DNA from: Brachionus koreanus
Lineage: Eukaryota; Rotifera; Eurotatoria; Ploima; Brachionidae
Length of the DNA stretch: 36,959 bases
Direction: 5' to 3'
NCBI GenBank assembly: GCA_016987375.1
Contig: PJRA01000443.1
Coordinates: 378,999 to 415,957 of the forward strand
Part shown: in pieces, positions 10,101-20,100 of the stretch
Numbering within the stretch: position 1 is the stretch's first letter
Layout of the letters: every line of letters starts with the position of its first letter
Notes under the pieces: generated by a model
The model's database searches: none
The model's input: the letters and a program-made list of their open reading frames with translations, nothing else
Told to the model about the DNA's origin: nothing
Position numbers and translations under genes: made by a program

Positions 10101-11773
10101 ATAGAGATTTTATTGTGTAAAAAAATTAGGTTTGTTTTTTTTATTTTTTTCTTAATTTTTCTTAAATAAATTTTACTATTTATTTTTTATAATTAAATAA
10201 AATTTCAAAAATTTTTTCTAATAAAACTGACTGAATCATTTTTTGGTACTAAAAAATTAATAATTATGTACGACTAAAACATATTAAGTATTTCTAAACT
10301 ATTTTTTGGTACTTGATAAAATGTAAGCCAATACAATCAAAAGCATCATGTCTTTCGGTATTACGGTGCGGAACTTATGAATTAAGTGAATAATAAAGGA
10401 CCTAGTGGAGGAGTAAGGTTAGCAAAGGATCGCATATGCTCGCAACTAGCAAAATATGAAGCAAGGCGAAACTTTCTATCAAACCAACTAGTGAGCAAAT
10501 GGATCAACCAGTTCAAAAATGTAGAAATAAAAAAAAAATGAAAAGTCTTCTATTGACGAACTACGTTTGTCTTCCTGCTTTGTCATTTTAGTTAAACTAA
10601 TTTTTACCGTAGAATATAAACTATTATTTATGTATAATCTTGTCAGTGTCTATGGTGAGACCCCATTTAGATTACGCAGTGCAGGTTTGAAATCCAAGTA
10701 TGATAATGGAATGCGTTGGTAAAGGTGCAAGAGAGGGCAACAAAAATACCTTTGTCTGTAAGAAACATGCCGTATGAAATGAGGCTGACAAAATTAGGAC
10801 TGACAAAGCTGAGTGAAAGAAGAGTGAGAGGGAACTTGATTGAAATGTACATATTAGTGAATGGAATAGAAAAGGTAAGCTTGGTCAAGAATCTAGTAAA
10901 TAAATCAGAAAAAAAGGAACCAGCCGGGGCGTTAAGAGGAAATAGCATCAGAGTCCAAGAGAAAGTTTGCCAGAAAATATGCTGAAATCCAAGTCAACCG
11001 CTAATTTTAAAATGCATTTAGATAAGTTCAATGGAATCGGCTGCTACAGCTCTACACGACCAATTGGCGGTGATGGGCTTAGACAATCTACATGTTAGGG
11101 TGACGCAGCAACTACTACTACTAGTACATTTCTTAAAATAAATTTTCGAAGCCAACAACAAAACTGTAATCTTTCTAACCAAAATATAAAAAGCTTAGAG
11201 GATAAATTCTAAAATTTTTCCTTTTTAAAGAGTTTTTTTTTTAATTTAAAATATACTCTATGGAAATGTTGGCCCAAAAGTAAATTTTAAGTTACTGTTT
11301 CGACATTTTGAAAATATTCTTAATACTATAGATTTCTAAATTTTAATTTATTAAATAAAAATTAATAAAATAGAGTTGGAAAGCTAAAAATAAAGAAAAA
11401 AAAATATAAAATAAATTTAAACTAAATAAATTTAAGTTAATTGGATTTAAAAATATTTATAATTTTTAAGTTTTTAATTCTGACTAAACTTAAATTAATA
11501 TTTTAATAGTTGAAAATTTAAATACAAAATAAGAATAAAAGGTTTACTTTAACAAATTTATAGCTCCGTGCTTTATTCGTGATTCTTTATTTATTAAATC
11601 ATTTATTTCGCTTCTTTTTTGTCTATTAGATTTAAATTTTTTTTGATTAAGCTACAAATATTTAAATAACGTAAAAAATTTAGTAGAAAAAAAAAACAGC
11701 GAAACAATCTTACATATTTTTGTTCGGCCTCTTCATAATCACTGAGAAAACAATTTTCGTCGGATCTGATCAT
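4137..11773 (-). CDS. RHPN: Rhophilin (Rho-binding HR1-BRO1-PDZ scaffold)
   Basis: Nine exons, in order: 11714-11773, 11548-11651, 8371-9025, 7596-8102, 6006-6375, 5831-5951, 5594-5676, 5094-5329, 4137-5042. All joins are GT/AG and phases match, giving 1013 residues. Domains: HR1 coiled coil for Rho-GTP binding at about residues 25-95 (NRQKRSEINDLINKE, LKDQLAEIN); a Ser/Asn-rich linker at about 100-210; a BRO1 domain at about 210-610 (EKASILFNCSSLFSQ, SPSLDMSPFML, AKSHLRECI); a PDZ domain at about 655-745 (TFGITVKGD, GIRQGDYIIAI, HSEVV); then a basic, Asn-rich tail of about 270 residues. This order is diagnostic of rhophilins, cytoplasmic scaffolds linking Rho to the actin cytoskeleton. It is longer than the vertebrate proteins (about 690 residues) because of the linker and tail. 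Introns are loaded with transposon debris. The short first exon rests on its ATG, donor and phase, and is less certain than the rest. Confidence 0.88.
6500..7551. mobile_element. pogo/Tigger-like DNA transposon remnant
   Basis: The termini are inverted: the left end CAGTCGTTCCT at 6500-6510 and the right end AGGTACGACTG at 7541-7551, each flanked by TA (6498-6499 and 7552-7553). CAGT-N-G-N-ACCT ends followed by TATA..CGAG-type subterminal sequence, with a TA duplication, are characteristic of the pogo/Tigger branch of Tc1/mariner. No intact transposase frame remains. A solo LTR (6954-7279) is nested inside. The whole element lies in the rhophilin intron between the exons ending at 7596 and starting at 6375. 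Confidence 0.65.
6954..7279. mobile_element. Solo LTR nested in the pogo-like element
   Basis: The 326-bp segment begins TGTTACGG and ends GACTAACA, so the termini TGTTA/TAACA are inverted. It is flanked by GAAT on both sides (6950-6953 and 7280-7283). Inside are a TATA-like TATAAATA near 7109 and a downstream AATAAA-type signal near 7190, in the order expected for U3-R-U5. No second LTR or internal region is present, consistent with recombination to a solo LTR. The superfamily is not determined. Confidence 0.6.
8235..8312 (+). mobile_element. Non-LTR retrotransposon relic (reverse transcriptase C-terminal motif)
   Basis: The plus strand encodes RWLGHVLRMKEKQIPTK at 8251-8301. RWLGHVLRM is a hallmark of the region after the reverse transcriptase in many LINE-type proteins. 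Only this fragment survives, in the rhophilin intron at 8103-8370 and antisense to the host gene. Confidence 0.65.
9337..9480. repeat. Direct repeat, left copy
   Basis: Starts TACATTTCTTAAAATAAA and ends CTCTATGGAAATGTT. A diverged direct copy is at 11125-11270. The two bracket 1.6 kb of retroelement debris within one rhophilin intron. Confidence 0.7.
9481..9790 (+). mobile_element. Non-LTR retrotransposon relic, reverse transcriptase fragment
   Basis: Fragments of a reverse transcriptase C-terminal region can be read in shifting frames: TTERDLGVMVNNKLK, then NNIVGMLKKTF, LYKTYVGC and finally a degraded KDI..LEQVQRRTTKLV block. This order is typical of LINE proteins. Frameshifts and stops show it is dead. 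It begins directly after the left copy of the direct repeat. Confidence 0.65.
9791..10514. other. Intron filler with an orphan coding-like tail
   Basis: This AT-rich part of the rhophilin intron has no intact gene. On the plus strand at about 10006-10119 an open stretch reads SSEQLSDSLEQPSQEG and KGKKGKNRDFIV before a stop. It is low-complexity and basic, like the C-terminus of a transposon protein. The rest shows nothing recognisable. Confidence 0.35.
10515..10645. repeat. Dispersed repeat, copy 2
   Basis: A direct copy of the repeat at 1-150 (AAAAGTCT, CCTGCTTTGTCA, TTAGTTAAACTAA, ACCGTAGAATAT, ACTATTATT). It is followed without a gap by a LINE 3' fragment. Confidence 0.6.
10646..11124 (+). 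mobile_element. 5'-truncated non-LTR retrotransposon 3' end
   Basis: It starts inside the reverse transcriptase C-terminal region (MVRPHLDYAVQV, stop, frame shift) and continues as an 89-codon open stretch at 10716-10985 (VKVQERATKIPL, MRLTKLGLTKLSERRVRG, LIEMYILVNG). This is a standard block near the end of CR1/Jockey-type LINE proteins. Further out-of-frame homology (LDKFNGIGCYSS) leads to a 3' tail of ACT triplets at 11110-11122. Truncated and inactive, in a rhophilin intron and antisense to it. Confidence 0.75.
11125..11270. repeat. Direct repeat, right copy
   Basis: Partner of 9337-9480, with the same beginning (TACATTTCTTAAAATAAA) and end (CTCTATGGAAATGTT). By eye roughly three quarters of positions agree, with small indels. 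Confidence 0.7.
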
Positions 11774-11853
11774 TTATGAAACTATTTGATTCTAAAATCC
11801 AATTTAATTAGATTATTAATAGTAAATCTCTAAATAAACATTGGCAAAAATCC

Positions 11854-11859
11854 TTTATT
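11854..11859 (-). promoter_or_regulatory. Possible polyadenylation signal of the queuosine mannosyltransferase gene
   Basis: AATAAA on the minus strand, 160 nt past the stop codon and about 80 nt upstream of the rhophilin start codon. Another AATAAA overlaps 12009-12014, only a few bases past the stop. Which one is used cannot be told. Confidence 0.4.
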
Positions 11860-12017
11860 CAAATATTTTAAGACCAAAAATTAAAATAGAAAGACAGTAA
11901 GATAAAAACAAGAAGAAAAAGTGTTCATTAGATGCCCCAATTTTTTTTTTTTCTTTGCAATTAAGGTCAATCTATTTCAGATTTTTTTTTTATCGAAAAA
12001 ATTTTTTTTTTATTTCT

Positions 12018-15000
12018 CTAAAGTTCAAAAATTGAAATGAAATCTTTTTTCAAAACATGCCATTTAAATTTATCAAAATAATTTCTCGTATCAATTATTT
12101 CGGATAAAAATTTTTCGCTTGATTTAGTTTGACGTGATAAGCGAAATTGCTTTGGCCGTAAACAAATTTGTTTTAGTTTTTTGACAAGCTGTGTTTCAGT
12201 GGAATATAAACATTCTTTAGGATACAATTCCGGATAAACTAGCCTATTCGGTAGTATGGGATATGCACCAAACATGCACGCTTCAATGCTTTAATTTAAA
12301 AAGAAAAAATATAGATGGTGTTTTTAAATCTGCTTTAGATAACAAACATTGAAACGCCAAAAAACTCGTGCAAGCTTGTTGATACAACCAAATCGCTTCG
12401 GCCCAATACTTCAAAATAATCTAATTTGCTTGATAAATAGCCCCATTTTTCAATTTTTGAACTTAATTTCTGCTTTGCCTCATTAAATATATCTTTTATT
12501 TATTCTTGATTATTTTTTTTGTTAGAAAAAGAATTTTAAATTATTGAATACCAGGAACTTGAGTGAACTGTTCGCCTAATACATTCAGCCGAAAATCGAC
12601 TCCCATACTATCAAGTCTAAACAAAGCATTGAAAAACTGCTCTGGATTTTTATCATGCTCCCAACGATGTGACCATAAAATAGAAATGGGGCGATCTAAA
12701 TTAGTATAAGCTGTAAATTGTTTTTGATAAAATTAATTTTTAATAAAAAAAAAAACAGACAATTAAGGGGCAGCTTGCTTTTAAGCTTTAATGATACTTT
12801 TTGCATTAGGATATTTTAAAATTGAAAAAATCTAAAATGAAACATTTTTATCAAGAAAAAAAAAAGATTAGAAAATTGAAACAATAAATTTTTCTTTATT
12901 AGGGACAAAAATGACATATAAACATTTATTTACTGAAAAAAAATTTTTTTCATTTTTATAAATGACCTTAAGATTTTTTTTATTTATTTATAATGTAAGT
13001 TATAAAAATAAAAATTGTTTTTTAATACAATTATATTAATTGCCTGAGGTCAAAAATCGAATTTGTCAATTAAAAAAAAATCAAAAATTAATAACAGGTC
13101 AATATTTGAATTTTAAATTTTCAAATATCGCATTTAATTATGTGTTAAATTAAATGGAGGCAGATTGTTTGAAATGCTAAATTAATATCACAATAATCTA
13201 CTAATAAAACATTAAAAAAGTGTTTTTAATTTAATTTTAAATTCACTTTGTAATTCGTTTTTTTTGGTTTTGTGGTTGGTTTTGTGAAATTTAGTACAAT
13301 AGAACAAAACAAATTGTTAAAAAAATTCTATTTTAATTTTTTTCTTGTTATTGTTCTGTAAATGCAGCATAGTGCAACTTGCAGAGGTTTGCAAATCTTT
13401 AGCAGACTTTATTAATTGATGCAACTTTGAATGTTGCACTATATTGCCCTATACAGTAAAAACCTTTGCAAAAAAGGATTGCAACCATTTTTAGCATTAA
13501 TCTATGTGTAATGTTTACATCAGTACCCTTGGGCCCGTCTATCCGATCTTCTCGTTAGACGTTTAGGAGCAGCTATTTATGCTCCATTCTAACTCAAACA
13601 CTCAGGGTTAGTTAGTTAATTAATCCAGTTATATTGACAGAGATGTCACTATATCACACTATGTTCTATTTGTCTATTTTGTACCAAATTTCACAAAATC
13701 TCATAAATTTTAAAATAATTTTTAAAAAATAAAAATTCAATTTTCAATATTTCATGGTAACTAGCTTTAAATTAAGAAAATTTGATTTTAAATTTAATTA
13801 ATAATTCGAAATTTTAACATTTAATAAAATTGTAAAAATTTAGATTAAATTATTAATAATAAAATTTTCTAAAAGTTTTTTTTTACTTGTATATTTTTCC
13901 AAATTCAACGTTTCGATCATTTGATTCATGATAGTTTTATTAATAATAGAATCAATGAAGCTTTGATTTAAATTTATTGGAAAATATAAAACAAAACATT
14001 TAGGGGCTAATTCCTTTTTTACATTTAAGCGCAATCGATAGTCAGGCATTTGCTTTAGAAATGAATTTATGTTTTCCAAAAATGTTGTTCGATTATAATC
14101 CGAATTAAAATAGATGGTATCAGCAACAAGACTTAAAAGTTTAAAATGAAGTCATCAGGTTGTTTTTTCTTGAATTTACCTTGTAAGTATTTGATTGTAT
14201 CCATATTGAAAGTCTCTTTGTTGTTTGTTTTCAATTGGATTTTTATTTCGTGTCGATTGAGTTTGAGTTGGATAAACAAGTTGATTTTCATGGAAGTAAA
14301 CTACTTTTTTAGCATTATTAAGATCTTTTCTAAGCGATATTAACTCTGATAAATTCAAAACCGAGCTAGTGAATATTATCCTTAAATAGTTTAATTTAGC
14401 TTAGTTTCAACCTTTACATGGACTAAGAAAAAAAATTAATTAATCAGCTTTAAATGATCTATCTCAAATCTCGAATATATTTATTTAATTTAGCACAAAA
14501 AAAAGTATCATATTACTCAAAATTTTATTAGGTCAGTCTTATCAAAAAGTGTTTTATTTTACTATAAATTAGTTCCTTCAATAAATTTTTTGTCAATTTT
14601 TTTGATATAGCTTTCTAATTGTTAAAAATTTTAGGAGAAAAACTATTCTAAGTTTTAGACAAAATATTTTTACATTAATTTTTGTACTATTTTTATCCAA
14701 ATTAAATTTTCAACATAGCAATATAGAGAATATTATTTTATTTTCAAGAGTTACCACCATGTTATGATGTATGTAGCTTTTTTTTAAACGCGTAATATAA
14801 TCTGTACCCATATTTCTATTAAAAAATACCATGAATTTAATAAAAAATATCTGTTCACATTTTTCATCATAAAATTCGAAAACCAGAAGAAAATGTTATA
14901 TATGATGATGATGATGATGAAACAGCTCCAGGGCCGAGTAATAAGCGTCAAAAAACTAGTGAAAGTTTTAGTAAATTATGCAAAGCATGTAGCAAGCCTT

Positions 15001-16644
15001 TGAAAAAAAAATTGTATTTTTTTGACTAAAAATTAAATTTAAACAAAAAAAAAATCAAATTTTTTTTTTAATTTTATTTTTTTTTTATTTGATAATTATT
15101 GAATTACATAAAAAATAGATAATAAAGTAATCTTTTTTGGGTAATATATTTATTATATATTTTGCAATCTTTTGTTCTTTTATGATTTAATAAATTTATA
15201 GCAAATTTTATTAGAGCTATGATAGTTTTTATTTAATTAATGATGTGCAAGTGTTTAAGTCCTTTTTTAAATTAAGTGAAATTTGACAATTATCAAAATT
15301 CAATTTATAAAAGATTATTAAATTTTTAACAGATTAGAATATGAAAATCGCTCCAATATCATGAATCATGAGTGTGGTATCTTACGCTACCAAAGTGTTT
15401 TTTATTTGTAAAGAAATTTATTTAAAAAAAGTATACGAAACGTAAGATACCACATCTGGCGACGAGGATAAAAGCCCCAGAAGACTAATAAAAGTGCTTC
15501 TCGGTGGCAGTGATGTTTATAGTGCGTGCAGTGGCTTCCTGGCAATTGTCAGTTAGTACCTGGGAAAAATAATAGTCTATGAGGTCAATGTGATATAGCG
15601 ACATCTCTGTCAATCTCACTGGATTAGTTAACTAACTAAACCCTGAGTGTTTAAGTTAGAATGGAGCATAAATAGCTGCTCCTAAACGTCTAACGAGAGG
15701 ATCGGATAAACCGGCCCAAGGGTACTAATGTAAACATTACAATGAGGCTTTTAATTTAAACTTAAATTACTAACAGTCTTGAATCGACTTTTTGAGTTGA
15801 GTGAGAGATATGTTGGGACAGGAATGCTACATTACAATTTCTTCCTTTATATCTGGGCCAACAGATATTTAAACATATGAATCATGTTACTCTTTATTTC
15901 ATTATATCTATTTTATTTATTGCATTTTATTTTTATTTTTTTTTTAATCTGAAGGTGCTTAGTACAAAAAACAAATAAATAAAAAAAATAAACATGTTTG
16001 AAATAATTGGACATAAAATTTACTTTTCTAAATGTACGACAAGCTATCTAAGTGAAATAGAAAACAAATTTAACCTAGAGTTACCTTACTAGTACCCAAA
16101 AAACGCTTCAATACTTAAAAAATTTTGCCAAATCATCATATGTGAACTAATGCATATCTAAAAAATTTAATAAAATAAAAAAAAAAGAGTTTTTTCCACT
16201 GACTAAAGTTGCTTATCCGATTACACATTTTACAGAGACGAATTTTAGAAAGATAAATTACTTAATATTTTCAAAATATTGAGATGTTGTTTTAAAAGGC
16301 AAAAACTTTGTTTTTAATTTAGAAAAAAGATTTAATGATACTTTAAATATCGCTGAAATGGAAAGCAGAATTTCAATTTAAATTAAATCATTGAAAATAC
16401 AACTTTACATTATCATTTAGATTACATACTTATAATTATGATCTTTGGGTATTATTTGGCTAAAGTACAAAGCTGAACATCTAGCCCTCCAGTGCCATTT
16501 TTTTGATGACATGGTAAATAAATTGTATTCTTTAACAAGTTTCAAATCTTGCTCTATCATGTCAATTAGTTGTTTGTGACTTCCACCATAGAAAGGCTCA
16601 ATGATGCAAATTTCAGCATTTGATTTTGAATTCAAATCACTCAT
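12018..16644 (-). CDS. QTMAN: tRNA-queuosine alpha-mannosyltransferase (GTDC1 family)
   Basis: Six exons: 16430-16644, 14180-14380, 13887-14131, 12552-12710, 12348-12492, 12018-12288. Phases match and the product is 411 residues (human about 458). The family transfers mannose from GDP-mannose to queuosine at the wobble position of cytoplasmic tRNA-Asp. N-terminal family blocks: EPFYGGSHKQLID, SSKKWHWRARCSALYFSQ, VVYFHENQLVYP and RDFQYGYNQIL. GT-B C-terminal half: LWSHRWEHDKNPEQFF, LGEQFTQVPD, EKWGYL, LHEFFGVS, then ACMFGAYPILPNRLVYPE. The donor of exon 1 is GTATGT at 16429 rather than the GTAATC four bases downstream; only the former keeps frame and alignment. The exon 5/6 join gives Ile where relatives usually have Met, so it is slightly uncertain. 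Introns 1 and 3 hold inverted copies of one LTR-like repeat. Confidence 0.9.
13280..13705. repeat. Palindromic repeat interrupted by a solo LTR
   Basis: The outer arms, TTTTGTGAAATTTAGTACAA near 13280 and the reverse complement of TTGTACCAAATTTCACAAAA near 13677-13696, are inverted. Sequence between 13400 and 13500 is shared with 960-1110. The 152-bp LTR-like repeat at 13507-13658 is inserted near the right arm. Lies in intron 3 of the queuosine mannosyltransferase gene. Confidence 0.5.
13507..13658 (-). mobile_element. Solo LTR-like repeat, copy A
   Basis: 152 bp with TG..CA ends (TGTAATGTTTACAT on this strand) and a perfect 5-bp flanking duplication, CTATG, at 13502-13506 and 13659-13663. 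Copy B at 15589-15741 is its reverse complement with about ten differences. A TATA-like GCATAAATAGC sits inside a short hairpin (GGAGCATAAATAGCTGCTCC). Size, ends and target duplication fit a solo LTR of a small LTR retrotransposon. No internal region is seen. Confidence 0.65.
14884..15030 (+). pseudogene. Orphan coding relic in intron 1 of the mannosyltransferase gene
   Basis: The plus strand has an open stretch reading PEENVIYDDDDDETAPGPS, NKRQKTSESFSKL, CKACSKPLKKK and then a stop. An acidic run, a nuclear-localisation-like basic patch and a CxxC pair resemble the C-terminus of a nuclear or transposon protein. No start codon or upstream domain is recognisable, so it is probably a transposon fragment. 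It is antisense to the host gene. Confidence 0.35.
15373..15469 (+). mobile_element. Very short LTR plus tRNA-Ser primer-binding site (Mag-like)
   Basis: An 82-bp LTR (15373-15454) begins TGTGGTATCTTACG and ends with its exact reverse complement, CGTAAGATACCACA. After the dinucleotide TC comes TGGCGACGAGGAT at 15457-15469. This matches the complement of the 3' end of tRNA-Ser(GCT) including CCA. Very short LTRs primed by tRNA-Ser are known from the Mag lineage of Ty3/Gypsy retrotransposons. No gag or pol frame follows, so only the 5' end survives. Confidence 0.65.
15589..15741 (+). mobile_element. LTR-like repeat, copy B
   Basis: Starts TGTGATATAGCGACATC and ends ATGTAAACATTACA; inverted relative to copy A at 13507-13658. 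No adjacent target duplication: ATGAGG occurs right after the 3' end and again ten bases upstream of the 5' end. The insertion site may have been altered. It lies 120 bp downstream of the Mag-like primer site, in intron 1 of the mannosyltransferase gene. Confidence 0.6.
15742..16429. other. Intron 1 remainder, nothing recognised
   Basis: AT-rich intron sequence with no coding similarity on either strand. The stretch near 15780-15880 is less AT-rich and could be leftover retroelement leader sequence, but nothing identifies it. Confidence 0.4.
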
Positions 16645-17101
16645 CGTCTAATTAATTTAGTCTTAAAGCTTTAAAGATTTTTTTCTCAGAATGTTTTGGT
16701 CAAGTACTCCCAAAGTCAATTTCAAAAAAGCTAATAAAAGTATTTTATTTTGTTAAAAAATAATAATTAAAAATATATTGGAAGATTTATGAAAAAAAAT
16801 TTATTAATTGAATCTGAATTTTGTATTAAATTTTTGTAAAACATTCTTCGTAGTTTGTTAGTGAAGATAGTAAAGAGAAACAATTATTAATAAAAAAACA
16901 TTCTATTTAAGCTAACTAAAAAAGTTTTTAAAAAAAATAAATTTAAATTTTAACCCTAATCCTAATAATTTTCAAATGATCGAATGCTGCAGTTTAATCT
17001 CTTTTTAATTTAAGCTGTTGATTTTGCAAATAGATAGATTATTCTAAAATTCTTTAATTCCTATCATCTATAATTAAATTTAAATCTGATTAAATTCAAC
17101 T

Positions 17102-20100
17102 TTAAATGCTTAATATTCCAACCAATTTTTCAGATTTACTGGAGAAACCAATTGCTGGAATTTCTTGTCCTGGTTTGATTATACGAATGTTTTCATTATT
17201 AATCAAAGATGATAAATAACAAAAAGATAAAACTTTTTGCGTGTCATTCATAGATTTTTTGCCAAAGTTTAATTCGTTTAAACTTTGATTTAACAAATCC
17301 AAATGTGTTAACTCAATGTTTGTCTGCAAGTCATAATTAGCCTTTTTAATTATCAAATTATCAGCACTTGCTTTAGCATTCTCGATGATTTCTTTTGCTT
17401 TATTTTTTTTAAATCTAACCAAACGGGCTGTCTCAGCTATAGTTAAATTTGTAATTTTTTCATTTTCTGCTTTTTCTTTGTACACTCCATTAAGCATTTT
17501 CAATAAATTGAGTTTGTTAATAACATTGGTGAATTTAATTTCATGAGTATAAAGATTGTAGAACTTAACATAGTAATCGTTCTCAAGTCTATATTTAAGC
17601 TGTTTTCTAAAAAAGTCTTGAATGCCCAAACGATTTGCTCTATAAGACTCAATTGAAAATTTTTGTCCAATATTTTGTATCTCACTGAGACAAACTAGTC
17701 GAATTATTGATTCAGAATCAAAACCATATTTTCGGTAAAAAGTATTCAATTTGTTGGTGCTTAAAATAAAAATTATAAAAATGAATTTTCTTAAATTCAA
17801 CAAATTCACTTAAAATACATACATATGTATCGTGAAATAATTGAATATATTTAATATCTGTTTACATTTTAATAGCTTATAATCGAACAAAATAACTTGA
17901 CATTTTAGCCTTACATAAAATAATGTTTTAATGGTCACATATTTAATCTGATGGCGGCCCTTAATATCGAACCAATGGAGAGAATATAGGTAAAGAGAAA
18001 ACTGTCCTTCATAATGAGATTAGCAAACAACAAATTTACTAAAAAACTAGTGAACAATATCCTAAATGAAACAAGAGATAATGAAAATAGAAGTAGCAAA
18101 AAATCCGTGATAGATGAAATGAAAACCATCCTAGAAGAAAAAGACAATATAGAAAATATGGCAGCCAAAGCAAGTGATAGGATATAACCTGAAAACAAGC
18201 TTAACAAAGAAGAAAGCAAAGATGGAACGATGGACTCAATTAGGTACCTTATTAGAGAATCGAGTGAGAAAAACAGAAAAATCTTAGAACTACTCCTCAA
18301 ATCATATTAAAATAGATTTTTTTTTTACTATTTTTAATTTTTAATTTTTTATTTTTTTTTTTTAACATCGCCCATGAGGTGTTTTCTGAATAATAATAAT
18401 TAGTTAAATAGATTATTTGATGACTAATTTTACCTGAAAACATTTTTTGAAAATAATTAAAAAGAAAAAAAAAACAAAAACAATAAAATGAATAATAATT
18501 AGTAAAATAAAAATAGAATAAAAAATTTGCATTATAATTATTTTTATTTTTGTTTTTTTCTTTCTTTTTTAGATAATACTTAAACTTTGTCTTATTCATT
18601 ACATTTTTCTCTTAAGTCATTTTTTTACATCGCCTTCTAGGCGTTAACCGGAATAAAATAAATAAATAAATAAATTCCTGCATTGTCAGTTTGCTAGCAA
18701 ATTTATCAAAAGCACATTTTCATGTTTTCTCTTGAACAATTGTTACGATGCTTTTTGTGCAAATTTGTATTCTTTTAAAAATATGATGAGAAAAATCTTT
18801 TTCAGCTAACAATAAACTTTACTATATGTGTAATATCTTAGGTTATCTTTTATGGTAAACTTTTAAATTAAATGAAAAAACGATTTTTTTTTTAATTTTG
18901 GAACAAAATACATAAAAATGTAAAATTAAAATAGGCTTTTTTCTTTTAGTTTAAAAATAATTCGGCAAAATGATCAGCTGATACAAATTTTGTTTTAATT
19001 AATTTTTTATTTTGCGTAAAAATGGCAATGTGAAAAATTAGTACAGAAATTACAGTACAAAACAGAAAAGCTATATAATTTTTTTTCTAATTGTACAAAA
19101 ATGGTTTTGAAAGCACTAGAATATTGTACAAATTTGTACAAGCGAATTATAAGCTCTCTCCAAACTGTGCAATTTAGTGCAAATTTTATCCTTTTTTAAT
19201 GATGTGCATTTTACAGAAAAATGAAGAGTATTTGAAGAGTTTAGAATTCGCTTGTTCAAATTTGTACAATATTCTAATGCTTGCAGAACCATTTTTGTAC
19301 AATAAAAAAAAAGATTATATAGATTTACCTTTTTGTACTGTAATTTTTGTACTTTAAGATTTCACATTGCCCAAAAATTGAAGATCCTTGAAAAAAAATT
19401 TTTTTTTTGTTTTTTGTTCCAAAATTCACAATGCCTATGTCAAGTGTATGAAAATGAATTGTTGAATTTAAATTTAGAATTTGCGAAATTTTACTCTAAT
19501 TTATAAAAAATGTTGATTCCAATTTTAACTTGAAGTTTATCAGTTGTAAAAATTTTTATTTTTTTTAGCTCTACCGTTTGAATTGTTTTATTGAATTTTA
19601 TAAGATTATACCATGGATAAAAAAAGTGAAGACCACTATCAAACGGCTTGTCATGTAGCTTGCCAGTAATTGAACTTTGTGCTAATGCAATCTAAAAAGA
19701 TTCATTCATAAATAACTTACAGTTTATACAACAAATTTAGATAATAATTTCTTAATTTTTATACTAATAAATAAATTATAAGTTAAAAAATTAAAGCTTT
19801 TACAAAATTAAAGAGAAAAATGATGACAATCTTACTTGATCATAATGAATGCCGTAAAAAAATTTAGGCAATGCATAAATCACTAGGCCAAATCCGAGTA
19901 AAAAGCAATAAATTGCAACTTTTTTCTTGACAAATAATTTAGGAAGTGAGGGAATTATATTTAAATTTATGTCTCTATTTTCTTGTTGATTTTCCAAAAT
20001 TTCTGGATTTGGTGAACTTTCGTCAGCTAACAACATTCCTAATTCTTCAGATGTTGCAGGACCGTAATCTTTTTCATCATCATTAATTTCTGTTTCGACA

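Noticed and set aside
10667..10948. A 93-codon minus-strand open frame
   Set aside because: Antisense shadow of the reverse transcriptase C-terminal fragment on the plus strand.
16417..16429. Exon 1 of the mannosyltransferase gene ending at GTAATC near 16425
   Set aside because: That donor would put a stop codon in frame after the join to exon 2; GTATGT four bases earlier keeps frame and matches the family (NYK-IIFTSS).
17935..18300. A 121-codon minus-strand open frame with hydrophobic composition
   Set aside because: It is the antisense of a LINE protein fragment on the plus strand, where the recognised motifs are.
18297..18599. A 100-codon minus-strand frame rich in Lys, Asn, Tyr and Phe
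   Set aside because: Low-complexity translation of A/T-rich LINE 3' UTR sequence.
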